This document shows, in pieces, positions 8,405 to 17,215 of a stretch of DNA of 64,000 nucleotides. The stretch's first letter is position 1. Every line of letters starts with the position of its first letter. The notes below the pieces were generated by a model. The model was given only the letters and a program-made list of their open reading frames with translations, did no database searches and was not told the DNA's origin. The position numbers and the translations under genes were made by a program. Source of the DNA: 1-14-2-50-31-20 sp965370315 (lineage in GTDB: Bacteria > Bacteroidota > Ignavibacteria > Ignavibacteriales > Melioribacteraceae); assembly GCA_965370315.1 (NCBI GenBank), contig CBDUTO010000004.1, positions 15,630 through 79,629 of the forward strand. The letters are read 5' to 3'.

Positions 8405-8436
8405 AAACCCAACTTCATTAATTTGAAGTTGGGTTT
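8405..8436 (+). terminator. Rho-independent terminator
   Basis: Perfect 13-bp stem AAACCCAACTTCA (8405-8417) and TGAAGTTGGGTTT (8424-8436) with a 6-base loop, followed by further Ts. It lies 24 bp after the thioredoxin-fold lipoprotein stop. Confidence 0.9.
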
Positions 8437-8458
8437 TTAATTTGAAGACTTAAAGCAT

Positions 8459-8556
8459 GTCATTTCGAACATGCTTTTTGTTAGAAATCTTTCATAATCC
8501 AACAATATTTCTCAATCGTCCCAATAAAAAGAATCGGGACTCATTTCGAAATGACA
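8459..8556. repeat. GTCATTTCGAA-type palindromic element
   Basis: Inverted ends GTCATTTCGAAC (8459-8470) and TTCGAAATGACA (8545-8556) enclose about 75 bp that includes the AGAAATCTTTC and TTTCTCAATC motifs seen in related copies at 10685, 24551 and 60600. It lies between two convergent genes. Confidence 0.6.
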
Positions 8557-8565
8557 TAATTGCAT

Positions 8566-10443
8566 CTAATTCACCTCAACTAAATCATTATCCTTAACAA
8601 CATCTGGAATATATGGGGATCCAAGTTTTACAGATTTTAATTTTTTGTTTGTATTATGCTTAATTATCACTTTAGATTTTTCTTTCCAAACACGTGCTGA
8701 TTTTTCAATTACCTCTTCTGTGCCATCCTCAAATTCAAGAGTAACAGCAACTCGTACTGGCATTGTTCCTGCTTTAACAACAGATATAGTTACTTCCTTC
8801 TCAGAAACATCAACCATCTCAATTCCTAGATCTGGGTATCCAAGTTCAAAGAACCAAGGTTTCCAAAACCAAGACAAATCTTCATCAGCAACATCATCAA
8901 ATGTGAAGAAAAAATCGTATGCAATAGGATGTTTTCCATGCCATCTATTCATATACTCGTGTAAAGCTTTGTGGAATAATTCATCACCCAATAAATTAAG
9001 TAGTTCTAAATATGCTATAGCAGGGCGTCCATAAAAATTAGTACGCGATTCACCATGTGTCATCATTTGACTTTGCAAAATCATTGGAACATCTAATGAT
9101 TTTCCGGCATTCTTTGTATACTGAGTGGCATACTTTTTTTCATACATATTAGTTGTATCATACTTTTGAATTAGCTCTCGTTGAAAAAAGGTTGCCCATC
9201 CTTCATCCATCCATGCTGCACGTCTTTCATTAGTTCCCATATAAAATGGCATATAATTATGTGCAATCTCATGGATAACAAGTCCAGCATTTCTTGTAAT
9301 TTTTTTGGGCGCACTATTATTTTGCATCATCGGAAACTCCATTCCACCACCTCTGCTCTTATTTGTAAACGCAGTAGTATGTGACCAAGGGTAAGGAATT
9401 CCAGGAGATACTTTTGAAAGATACTCAATAGATTCGCGTGCATATTTAGCAACATGTTTTTGCTGTTCAAGACTATCTGGATGGATAGATGCTGTTAGTA
9501 CACGTCTACCTGGTTCAACCTCAACACTTGCAGCATCCCAATTATAATTATTGCTTACGGCCCACGCTATATCTGGAACTTTACTTGCCTTATATTTCCA
9601 AATATTTTTTCCAGTTTCAGAATTTAGTGTAACCTCATTATTTTCATAATCCTTAGGGGTAATAATATTTACGACTTCGTCAGACATGCTTGCTTCTGTA
9701 ATTCGCTCAATAATATTTTCGTGAAAAACATTTTCTCTATTTGATAAATCACCAGTTGACCAAACGACATAATTATCTGGAACAGTGTATGAAATTTCGT
9801 AGTTATTAAAATCGTTATAAAACTCTACTGCCCCTTCATACTGTAAGTTATCCCAGCCAAAAACATCATCATACACGGCTACTTGTGGATACCAATAAGC
9901 AATAAAATAATCGCCACTATAATTTCCCATTCGCAACGGTCTATTCGCAATTTTGAATTTCCAATCTATTTCTAAGTCTATCTTTGCATTTGGTGGGAGT
10001 TTGCTATCAAGTTTTACAATTAAATTTGTTCCAGAAACATATGTCGATTTAGTATTTAATTCAACATCGTCATTGTCAATTTTCAGAGTTAATATTTTAA
10101 CTCCATCACCAAGAACCGAGTCCGGAACAATCCAGTTTCGAACAGAGCCCGGTTTAAGAATGTTTTGATACAATCTTAAAACTAGTCTATCGAGAGAGTC
10201 TGGACTTTCATTATGATAAACAATTTTTGCTGATCCAATCACTAAATCTGTTTCAGGATATAACTCAACATCTATATTATAGTCAGTATGGTTTACCCAA
10301 TAATTGTCACTTACGGTTCCATCATAAGTACGAGTTCCATTTTTGTAGGCATCTTGAATATCTAATGGAATAAATAAATTAGAATTTTGTGAAAACATAC
10401 TTGATGTGATAATAAGTAAAACAAATGAGACAATACGTTGCAT
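8566..10443 (-). CDS. M1-family metallopeptidase, exported
   Basis: With the start at ATG 10443 the protein has 625 residues and begins with a signal peptide (QRIVSFVLLIITSSMFSQ); the longer in-frame reading adds nine residues that break this signal. An N-terminal beta domain is followed by the M1 catalytic domain: GGGMEFP (the GAMEN-equivalent), HEIAH at about 391-395 and the third zinc ligand Glu in DEGWATFF about 19 residues later. It should be a periplasmic or surface aminopeptidase-like enzyme. It is convergent with the thioredoxin-fold lipoprotein gene. Confidence 0.9.
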   Translation of the reverse strand: MQRIVSFVLLIITSSMFSQNSNLFIPLDIQDAYKNGTRTYDGTVSDNYWVNHTDYNIDVELYPETDLVIGSAKIVYHNESPDSLDRLVLRLYQNILKPGSVRNWIVPDSVLGDGVKILTLKIDNDDVELNTKSTYVSGTNLIVKLDSKLPPNAKIDLEIDWKFKIANRPLRMGNYSGDYFIAYWYPQVAVYDDVFGWDNLQYEGAVEFYNDFNNYEISYTVPDNYVVWSTGDLSNRENVFHENIIERITEASMSDEVVNIITPKDYENNEVTLNSETGKNIWKYKASKVPDIAWAVSNNYNWDAASVEVEPGRRVLTASIHPDSLEQQKHVAKYARESIEYLSKVSPGIPYPWSHTTAFTNKSRGGGMEFPMMQNNSAPKKITRNAGLVIHEIAHNYMPFYMGTNERRAAWMDEGWATFFQRELIQKYDTTNMYEKKYATQYTKNAGKSLDVPMILQSQMMTHGESRTNFYGRPAIAYLELLNLLGDELFHKALHEYMNRWHGKHPIAYDFFFTFDDVADEDLSWFWKPWFFELGYPDLGIEMVDVSEKEVTISVVKAGTMPVRVAVTLEFEDGTEEVIEKSARVWKEKSKVIIKHNTNKKLKSVKLGSPYIPDVVKDNDLVEVN

Positions 10444-10575
10444 TATATCCTCAATAATTTGATTAAACAATTTGATAAGATAAAATGATTTTTGGGAAAT
10501 TCAAACTGAATATTTTCGGTTGGTTCTCGTCGTTTAAGGAGTTTCGTGCTTCTCACACTATCAAATTAACAAATT

Positions 10576-10740
10576 GTTATTCCCTGATGTTCCTACATGG
10601 AATCTTTTATTGTGGGAGATTCCCGATAAAATATTCGGGAATGACAGTTATTCTTTATTATCACCGTTGACCTTTTAAGACTGGCAGTCATTTCGACCAC
10701 GTTCTTTGTGAGGATCTTTTAAATTGTATGAGATTTCTCC
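10576..10740. repeat. Two adjacent palindromic repeat elements
   Basis: The 347-bp gap between the M1 peptidase start and hisIE contains GTTATTCCC...GGGAATGACAG (10576-10647) and, from 10687, GTCATTTCGACCACG followed by GAGATTTCTCC. Both belong to the GTCATT-type family. No other gene or clear promoter is visible in the gap. Confidence 0.5.
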
Positions 10741-10790
10741 TTAAAAACAACTCAACTAAATGATTATATAGTATGCAAATACTATATAAA

Positions 10791-11408
10791 CTACTTCGAA
10801 TGCCTCTTCCGTAATACTTCACTAATTTCATTCAACGATATTTTCTTCTCTGCAAGTAGGACCAATAGGTGATAGAGTAAATCCGAAGACTCTTCTTTTA
10901 ACAACTCTATATTATTATCCATTGCCTCAATTACTACTTCAGTAGCTTCCTCGCCAACTTTTTGTGCAATTTTATTTATTCCTTTTTTGAATAGAGATGC
11001 GGTATAAGATTTGTCAGTTGGATTGTTTTTTCTGTCAGCAATTATTTTTTCAAGTTGATATAAAAAATTATTATTCGAATCTATAACTTCGTTGAAACAA
11101 GTATCGCTTCCAGTATGGCATGTTGGTCCAATTGGATCAGCCTTAATTAGAATTGTATCTTTATCGCAATCAATTAAAATGTCTTTAACAATTAAATGGT
11201 TTCCAGATGTTTCACCCTTTGTCCAAAGTCTCTTTTTTGAACGACTAAAAAATGTTGCTTTCCCTATCTCTTTTGTTTTCTGCAATGCTTCTTCGTTCAT
11301 ATAACCAAGCATTAATACAGTGTTTGTCTTATAGTGTTGAATTATTACTGGAACTAATCCATCCCCTTTATTAAAATCTATTTTATCATTACTAGTTTCT
11401 TCTCTCAT
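10791..11408 (-). CDS. hisIE: Bifunctional phosphoribosyl-AMP cyclohydrolase / phosphoribosyl-ATP pyrophosphatase
   Basis: The 205-residue fusion performs steps 2 and 3 of histidine synthesis. The N-terminal cyclohydrolase domain (about 1-105) has LMLGYMNEEAL, FFSRSKKRLWTKGETSGN and the Cys ligands of GPTCHTGSDTCF. The C-terminal domain (about 115-205) is an all-alpha MazG-like pyrophosphohydrolase with KKGINKIAQKVGEEATEVVIEA and ESSDLLYHLLVLL. It is the last gene of the his operon; its start overlaps the hisF stop by 4 bp (translational coupling). Confidence 0.95.
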   Translation of the reverse strand: MREETSNDKIDFNKGDGLVPVIIQHYKTNTVLMLGYMNEEALQKTKEIGKATFFSRSKKRLWTKGETSGNHLIVKDILIDCDKDTILIKADPIGPTCHTGSDTCFNEVIDSNNNFLYQLEKIIADRKNNPTDKSYTASLFKKGINKIAQKVGEEATEVVIEAMDNNIELLKEESSDLLYHLLVLLAEKKISLNEISEVLRKRHSK

Positions 11409-12160
11409 AATCTCACCGGAATATTTTTATTATTTAAATATTGTTTTAACTCAGGAATTCCAATTTCGCCAAAATGGAATATACTTGCAGCTAGTGCTGC
11501 ATCAGCCTTCCCTTTTCCAAATACATCTACAAAGTGTTCCATGTTTCCAGCACCACCTGAAGCAACAACCGGCACAGGTAGTAACTCAGAAAGTTGCTTT
11601 GTAATTCCTAGAGCAAAACCATTTTTGGTTCCATCATGATCCATTGATGTTAAAAGTATTTCACCAACTCCACGTTCTACAGCCTCAGTTACCCAGGGGA
11701 GTAATTCCCAATCGGTTTCTATTCTTCCACCACTTGTAAATATTTTTTGAATTCCATTAACACGTTTTGTATCAACAGAAAGAACAACACATTGGCTTCC
11801 AAATCTGTTAGCAATTTTATCGATGAGTTTTGGATTATTAACTGCTGATGAATTAACCGTAATTTTATCTGCTCCAGAACCAAGAAGTTCATTCACTGCA
11901 TCATCGTTAGTAATTCCACCACCAACTGTAAATGGAATATTTATTTCACGAGCAATTCTTTTTACCAATTTTGCAAGGGTTTTCCGTCTCTCAACTGTTG
12001 CGGTAATATCCAAGAACACTAGTTCATCAGCTCCAAGTTCAGCATACTTTACCCCTAATTCTACAGGGTCTCCTGCATCACGTAAATCAACAAAATTAAC
12101 CCCTTTTACTGTTTTCCCGTCCTTAATATCTAAGCACGGAATAATCCTTTTTGTTAACAT
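11405..12160 (-). CDS. hisF: Imidazole glycerol phosphate synthase, cyclase subunit
   Basis: The 251-residue TIM barrel combines PRFAR with ammonia to give imidazole-glycerol phosphate and AICAR, working as a complex with HisH. Typical motifs: LTKRIIPCLDIKDG with catalytic Asp at the N-terminus, FTVGGGI, GADKITVNSSAV, TSMDHDGTKNGF with the second catalytic Asp, and VVASGGAG phosphate binding. It overlaps hisA by 7 bp and hisIE by 4 bp. Confidence 0.97.
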   Translation of the reverse strand: MLTKRIIPCLDIKDGKTVKGVNFVDLRDAGDPVELGVKYAELGADELVFLDITATVERRKTLAKLVKRIAREINIPFTVGGGITNDDAVNELLGSGADKITVNSSAVNNPKLIDKIANRFGSQCVVLSVDTKRVNGIQKIFTSGGRIETDWELLPWVTEAVERGVGEILLTSMDHDGTKNGFALGITKQLSELLPVPVVASGGAGNMEHFVDVFGKGKADAALAASIFHFGEIGIPELKQYLNNKNIPVRL

Positions 12161-12873
12161 AAATATCTCTTTAGTTCATCTAGCTTAATACGACCTTCGT
12201 AAATAGCTTTACCAATAATTACACCTTCAATATTTTGCTCGTTTAGTTTATCCACATCTTCAATTTTGGATACTCCGCCGCTTGCAATTAATTCAATTTT
12301 TGGAATTTCACTTTTTATAGTTCTATATAAATCAAATGCAGGACCAGAAAGAACACCATCTCTAGAGATATCAGTAACAATTGTTGACTTAATTCCTAAC
12401 GCCCAATATTTTCTAATGAATTCTATTAAAGACAATTCTGTTGTAACTTCCCAAGCATTTATTGATACTTTCCCATCAATAGTATCAGCACCAAGAATTA
12501 TTTTATCTCCATATTTATCGATCCAGGTTGTTACCGTATCTACTTCATTAACAGCAATACTACCAGCAGTAATTTTGGATGCACCACTTTCAAATGCTAT
12601 TCGTAAATCTTCCTTTGAACGGATACCGCCACCAAAGTCTATTTGTAGATTTGTCTCTTTTGCTATTGATTCTAAAACACCCCAATTTATAATTTGCTTC
12701 GCTTTAGCACCATCTAAGTCAACTAGATGCAAATATTTAATTCCTATCTCTTCAAATTCTTTTGCAACTTCCAAAGGATTTTCATTGTAGATTTTCTTTT
12801 TTGAAAAATCGCCTTTTGTAAGACGAACACACTTGCCGTCTATAATATCAATAGCTGGAATTATCTTAATCAT
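12154..12873 (-). CDS. hisA: Phosphoribosylformimino-AICAR-phosphate isomerase
   Basis: The 239-residue TIM-barrel isomerase carries out the Amadori rearrangement of ProFAR to PRFAR. It starts IKIIPAIDIIDGKCVRL (catalytic Asp), with YLHLVDLDGAK, DFGGGIRS, TDISRDG (second Asp) and LIASGGVS. It overlaps hisF by 7 bp. Upstream, about 165 bp of repeats separate it from hisH, although the two products act in successive steps. Confidence 0.96.
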   Translation of the reverse strand: MIKIIPAIDIIDGKCVRLTKGDFSKKKIYNENPLEVAKEFEEIGIKYLHLVDLDGAKAKQIINWGVLESIAKETNLQIDFGGGIRSKEDLRIAFESGASKITAGSIAVNEVDTVTTWIDKYGDKIILGADTIDGKVSINAWEVTTELSLIEFIRKYWALGIKSTIVTDISRDGVLSGPAFDLYRTIKSEIPKIELIASGGVSKIEDVDKLNEQNIEGVIIGKAIYEGRIKLDELKRYLC

Positions 12874-12907
12874 TTATTCTCCATTAATATAATTTTCATA
12901 CCGCTTT

Positions 12908-13025
12908 GTCATTGCGAATCTAACGGTTTTTGTTGGGTGAAGCAATCTGTAATAGTAAAGATTGCTTAGGATAAAACCCTCGCAATGACAGTTGTTTTGA
13001 TTTTTCAATTCGTGAATTTGTGGCT
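12908..13025. repeat. Palindromic repeats inside the his operon (hisH-hisA gap)
   Basis: GTCATTGCGAATC...CGCAATGACAG (12908-12990) is an inverted-repeat element with GCAATCT and AGATTGC inside. It is followed by AATTCGTGAATTTGTGGCT (13007-13025), a half copy of the element at 150-203. These lie between two genes that must be coexpressed, so they evidently do not block transcription fully. Confidence 0.6.
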
Positions 13026-13037
13026 CTCTTTTCATTA

Positions 13038-13685
13038 TCAAATCAACTCTATAAAATTTTTAAGAATTTGTTCTCCAATCTTTCCACTCTTTTCTGGATG
13101 AAATTGTAGTGCGTAAAAATTGTCTTTTTGTAGTGCAGAACTAAATGGTAAAATATAATTTGTCTCGGCAATTGTGTATTCGCTTAATTCTGCAAAATAG
13201 CTGTGAACAAAGTATACAAATGAATCATTAGGAATATTTCTAAAAAGCATACTACTATTATGTTTAATTGAATTCCATCCCATGTGTGGAACTTTCTCTT
13301 TTGGCGGAAATCGGTTTACATGTTCCTCGAACACACCTAAACAATCTGTGTTTCCTTCTTCCGAGTATTTACAAAGTAACTGCAATCCTAAACAAACTCC
13401 AAGAAAAGGTTGTTTCAATTTTGGGATTAATATATCTAATCCGGTTTCTCTTAGGTATTTCATTGCACTACTTGCTTCGCCAACTCCAGGAAATATAATT
13501 TTGTCCGCTGATTTAATTTCTTCTAAATCGCTTGATATTACTGCTTCATATCCTAATCGATTTAGAGCAGAAGAAACGGAGTAAACATTTCCAGCGTTGT
13601 ATTTTATTATTACAATGTTCGGGTTCCGAGTTACCGGTTCCGAATTATTAAGACTCTTCATATAGTTTTCACTTTTAATTTTCAT
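13038..13685 (-). CDS. hisH: Imidazole glycerol phosphate synthase, glutaminase subunit
   Basis: The 215-residue class I amidotransferase releases ammonia from glutamine and passes it to HisF. The triad is visible: Cys in PFLGVCLGLQLL and His-Glu in LQFHPEKSG. The usual start IDYGAGN reads IIKYNAGN, a substitution near the N-terminus. About 23 residues precede the conserved domain, and their codons include a GGTTCCG/CGGAACC-rich stretch that looks repeat-derived. The true start may be ATG 13685 or 13661. It is separated by repeats from hisB and hisA. Confidence 0.92.
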   Translation of the reverse strand: MKIKSENYMKSLNNSEPVTRNPNIVIIKYNAGNVYSVSSALNRLGYEAVISSDLEEIKSADKIIFPGVGEASSAMKYLRETGLDILIPKLKQPFLGVCLGLQLLCKYSEEGNTDCLGVFEEHVNRFPPKEKVPHMGWNSIKHNSSMLFRNIPNDSFVYFVHSYFAELSEYTIAETNYILPFSSALQKDNFYALQFHPEKSGKIGEQILKNFIELI

Positions 13686-13700
13686 TGTTAAATTGCTGTA

Positions 13701-13762
13701 TTGCTAAATTGTTGTTTCATTGTTAACAAGTTTCATTGGATGCTCTTTAAACAATTTAGCAA
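13701..13762. repeat. Inverted repeat in the hisB-hisH gap
   Basis: TTGCTAAATTGTT (13701-13713) and AACAATTTAGCAA (13750-13762) are perfect 13-bp inverted arms about 36 bp apart. They fill most of the roughly 100 bp between hisB and hisH. No U-tract is present. Confidence 0.55.
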
Positions 13763-13784
13763 TTGAACAATAAATCAATTATTC

Positions 13785-14876
13785 TTATATCATTCCCTTT
13801 GTACTCGGCACATCAGGGTTTAATGAATCTTTACTAACCGCCTGTTTTATCGAGCGACCCATTGCCTTAAATATTGCTTCAATTTTATGGTGCTCATTAT
13901 TCCCTTTTGCTTTAATGTATAGATTACACTTAGCAGTATCTGAAAATGACTTAAAGAAATGATAAAACATCTCCGTTGGCATATCCCCTACATACTCACG
14001 TTTAAATTTCGTTTTCCACTGAATCCAACTTCGTCCAGAAAAATCAATTGCAACTGATGCTATAATATCATCCATCGGAAGCATAAATCCATAACGCTCA
14101 ATTTTCTTTTTATTACCAAGTGCTTCAAGATATGCTTCACCAAGTGCAATTGCAGTATCTTCAATGGTGTGGTGTTCATCAACCTCCAAATCTCCTTTTA
14201 CGCTTATACTTAAATCGCAGAGCGAGTGTTGTGATAACTGTGCCAACATGTGGTCAAAGAAGTTTAATCCAGTTGAAATATTGTGAATTCCTTTTCCATC
14301 AAGATTTAATTCAACTTTAATTTCTGTTTCTTTTGTTTTCCGTTCAATGATAGCATAGCGTTTTTCCTTTTTTAACTCTTCAAATATCTCATCCCAATTG
14401 AGCGTTGTAACTGTTGCAGCATCGGATTGGTTAGAATTAATGAAAATAGATTTACTTCCTAGATTCTTAGCTAATTGTATGTCTGAAGTTCTATCTCCAA
14501 TAACATAACTGTTTTCTAAATCGTAATCACCATCAATATATTTTCTGAGTAAAGCAACTTCAGGTTTTCTAGTCGGTGCATTTTCTTCTGGAAAAGTCTT
14601 ATCAATTACTATTTCCGAAAACTCAACTCCTTCATTCTTCAATGTAGTTAACATTTTATTATGTGCTGGCCAGAAAGTCTCTTCGGGAAATGAATCAGTT
14701 CCAAGTCCATCTTGATTTGTAACCATAACCAATTCGTAATCAAGTTCAGATGATATTTTTCTAAGAGTAGATATTGCTTTGGGATAGAACTCCAATTTTT
14801 CAAGTGAGTCTATTTGTTCATCCTCTGGTTCAATTATTATTGTTCCATCTCTATCTATAAACAAAACTTTTTTCAT
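13785..14876 (-). CDS. hisB: Bifunctional histidinol-phosphatase / imidazoleglycerol-phosphate dehydratase
   Basis: With the start at ATG 14876 the protein has 363 residues; a GGAGAA ribosome site lies 7-12 bp upstream and the hisC stop is one base away. The N-terminal HAD phosphatase (about 1-165) shows FIDRDGTIIIEP and GDRTSDIQLAKNLG. The C-terminal dehydratase shows FFDHMLAQLSQHS, DEHHTIEDTAIALGEA and NNEHHKIEAIFKA manganese-binding motifs. It catalyses step 6 and step 8 of the pathway. The fused form is the E. coli-type hisNB arrangement, also known in Bacteroidetes. Confidence 0.95.
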   Translation of the reverse strand: MKKVLFIDRDGTIIIEPEDEQIDSLEKLEFYPKAISTLRKISSELDYELVMVTNQDGLGTDSFPEETFWPAHNKMLTTLKNEGVEFSEIVIDKTFPEENAPTRKPEVALLRKYIDGDYDLENSYVIGDRTSDIQLAKNLGSKSIFINSNQSDAATVTTLNWDEIFEELKKEKRYAIIERKTKETEIKVELNLDGKGIHNISTGLNFFDHMLAQLSQHSLCDLSISVKGDLEVDEHHTIEDTAIALGEAYLEALGNKKKIERYGFMLPMDDIIASVAIDFSGRSWIQWKTKFKREYVGDMPTEMFYHFFKSFSDTAKCNLYIKAKGNNEHHKIEAIFKAMGRSIKQAVSKDSLNPDVPSTKGMI

Positions 14877-14877
14877 A

Positions 14878-15927
14878 CTATTCTCCATACTTTGAAAGTA
14901 TATCTATTAGTCGCATATTTTCATTTTCGGTACCAACTGTAAATCTTAAACATTCATCGCAATTAATCATTTTGGAACGGTTACGCACAATTATTTTATT
15001 CTCAAGCAAATAATCATAGACTTTATTTGCGTTTCGAACTTTTGCCAAAATAAAATTAGAATCCGATGGAAAAACATATTCAATATTATCATTTAACAAT
15101 AAAGCTTCTACAAGTCTATTCCTCTCAGATACAATTTTTTCAACAATCTCATTTTTTACTGATTCACTATTGAGTGCATCAATTACTATTTGTTGACTCA
15201 CTCCATTAACATTATAAGGATATTTAATTTTATTCAATACTGAAATTATTTTTTTATCACCAAATGCCATACCTACGCGTATATTTGCTAATCCCCACGC
15301 TTTTGAAAATGTTTGTAGAACAACTAGATTATTAAATTTTTTCAATTCACTAATCCAACTCTCTTCATTTGTGAAATCGATGTAAGCTTCATCTAAAACA
15401 ACAATTCCATTAAAACTATTAAGTATTGTTTTAATCGAGGTTCTACTCAGTAAATTTCCACTTGGATTATTTGGCGAACAGACAAAGATCAACTTACTGT
15501 TAGATGTAAGACAATTTAATACATTCTCTGTCTCTATTTGAAACTCAGTCGACAACGGAACCTCAATAATTTCGACATCATTAATATCCGCTGCTACTTT
15601 GTACATTCCATATGTCGGTGGCATAATTAAAACAGAGTCTTTTCCAGGCTCACAGAATGCACGGAAGAGAAGATCAATAGCCTCATCACTTCCGTTTCCA
15701 ACAAATATGTTTTCTGGATTACTCTCTTTAATTTTTGATAATTTCTTTTTTATCTCATTTTGGTGAGGATCTGGATAACGATTAAATTCACCATCTGGAA
15801 TTGAACCAAAAGAGTTTTCATTTGCATCTAAAAAGAGACCAATGCTACCTGTGTATTCATCGCGTGCAGAAGAATAGGGTTGTAACTTTTTAATATTCTC
15901 ACGAAGTAGATTTTCAATGTTAATCAT
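14878..15927 (-). CDS. hisC: Histidinol-phosphate aminotransferase
   Basis: The 349-residue PLP enzyme of fold type I transaminates imidazole-acetol phosphate with glutamate. Visible are GNGSDEAIDLLFRA, PNNPSGN, VLDEAYIDF and the PLP-lysine region LQTFSKAWGLANIRVG. Length is usual. Its first 8 bp overlap the end of hisD, and the next gene hisB starts one base after its stop, so the three form a tightly coupled block. Confidence 0.96.
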   Translation of the reverse strand: MINIENLLRENIKKLQPYSSARDEYTGSIGLFLDANENSFGSIPDGEFNRYPDPHQNEIKKKLSKIKESNPENIFVGNGSDEAIDLLFRAFCEPGKDSVLIMPPTYGMYKVAADINDVEIIEVPLSTEFQIETENVLNCLTSNSKLIFVCSPNNPSGNLLSRTSIKTILNSFNGIVVLDEAYIDFTNEESWISELKKFNNLVVLQTFSKAWGLANIRVGMAFGDKKIISVLNKIKYPYNVNGVSQQIVIDALNSESVKNEIVEKIVSERNRLVEALLLNDNIEYVFPSDSNFILAKVRNANKVYDYLLENKIIVRNRSKMINCDECLRFTVGTENENMRLIDILSKYGE

Positions 15928-17206
15928 CTTGATTCTCGCTTCTAACTGTTACCGCTAATTTATGAGCTTCTAACCCTTCTGTCTCTGCCATTGTTTCAAT
16001 AGCTGGGGCAATTTTCCTTAATCCGCTCTTTGTCAATTTTTGAAAAGTAATCTTTTTCATAAAACTATCCAACGAAACTCCACTGTATACAGATGCAAAT
16101 CCATTAGTTGGTAAAGTATGATTTGTTCCCGACGCATAATCTCCTGCAGACTCTGGCGAATAATTTCCGAGAAATACTGAACCAGCATTAATTATTTTAT
16201 CTACAATATTCTCAGCCTCTTTTACAGATAATATTAAATGTTCTGGAGCGTAATTATTAGAAATAGCAATCGCCTCGTCTAAATCCTTTACTAAAATTAA
16301 AGCACTGTTCTCTAACGATTTTTCAATTATATCTTTTCGTGATAATAGTTTCTTATATTTATTAATTTCTGACAAAACTGAATTCAGTAGAGTTTCACTT
16401 GTGGAAAGTAGAACAACTTGGCTATCAACGCCATGTTCAGCTTGGGAAAGTAAATCTGCTGCAACAAATGTTGGATTAGCAGAATCATCTGCAAGAACAA
16501 GAACCTCCGATGGTCCTGCTGGCATATCAATTGCAACTCCATATGAATTGACTATTTCTTTCGCAGCAGTTACCCATTGGTTACCAGGCCCAAAGATTTT
16601 ATTCACTTTTGGAATTGTTTCTGTTCCCAATGCCATTGCAGCAATTGCTTGTGCACCACCAACTTTGAAAACTTTTTTAAAATCTAATAGTTTAGCCACA
16701 TATAAAATTGAATCCGCAATAGTTCCATCACTTTGTGGAGGAGTGCAAATAACAACTTCTTTACAACCGGCAATATTGGCTGGAATACCGAGCATCAGTA
16801 AAGTTGAAAATAGTGGTGAAGTTCCACCTGGAATATAAAGACCAACTCTTTCTATTGGAATACTTTTTCTCCAGCATGTAATTCCTTCTAAAATTTCTAT
16901 TTTAGGTGAATCATCTTGTTGAGCATTGTGAAACTTTTCAATGTTTTTTCGTGCAACGTCTATTGCCGTTTTTAACTTCTCATTTATTCGATTTTTAATT
17001 CCATCAAACTCAGAGTCCAGGACAGAGAGTTGATTTAATCTAACCCCATCAAACTTTTGGGAATATTCAAACAGTGCTTTGTCACCATTAGTTTTAACAG
17101 CTTTAATAATTGAGAATACTTTCTCTTGAATTATTCTACTCTCAATTGCTGGACGTTTTAGCAACTCTTTTGTCGTTTCAATTGTTGGATGTTTTACTAT
17201 CTTCAT
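15920..17206 (-). CDS. hisD: Histidinol dehydrogenase
   Basis: The 428-residue zinc enzyme oxidises histidinol to histidine in two NAD-dependent steps, the last of the pathway. Hallmarks: RVGLYIPGGTSPLFSTLLM, KVGGAQAIAAMALGT, IFGPGNQWVTAAKE, DMPAGPSEVLVLAD, LLSQAEHGVDSQ with Gln/His zinc ligands, YAPEHLIL with the catalytic Glu-His pair, and SAGDYASGTNHTLPT. It starts 9 bp after the hisG stop and overlaps hisC by 8 bp. Confidence 0.97.
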   Translation of the reverse strand: MKIVKHPTIETTKELLKRPAIESRIIQEKVFSIIKAVKTNGDKALFEYSQKFDGVRLNQLSVLDSEFDGIKNRINEKLKTAIDVARKNIEKFHNAQQDDSPKIEILEGITCWRKSIPIERVGLYIPGGTSPLFSTLLMLGIPANIAGCKEVVICTPPQSDGTIADSILYVAKLLDFKKVFKVGGAQAIAAMALGTETIPKVNKIFGPGNQWVTAAKEIVNSYGVAIDMPAGPSEVLVLADDSANPTFVAADLLSQAEHGVDSQVVLLSTSETLLNSVLSEINKYKKLLSRKDIIEKSLENSALILVKDLDEAIAISNNYAPEHLILSVKEAENIVDKIINAGSVFLGNYSPESAGDYASGTNHTLPTNGFASVYSGVSLDSFMKKITFQKLTKSGLRKIAPAIETMAETEGLEAHKLAVTVRSENQDD

Positions 17207-17215
17207 CTTATTCTC

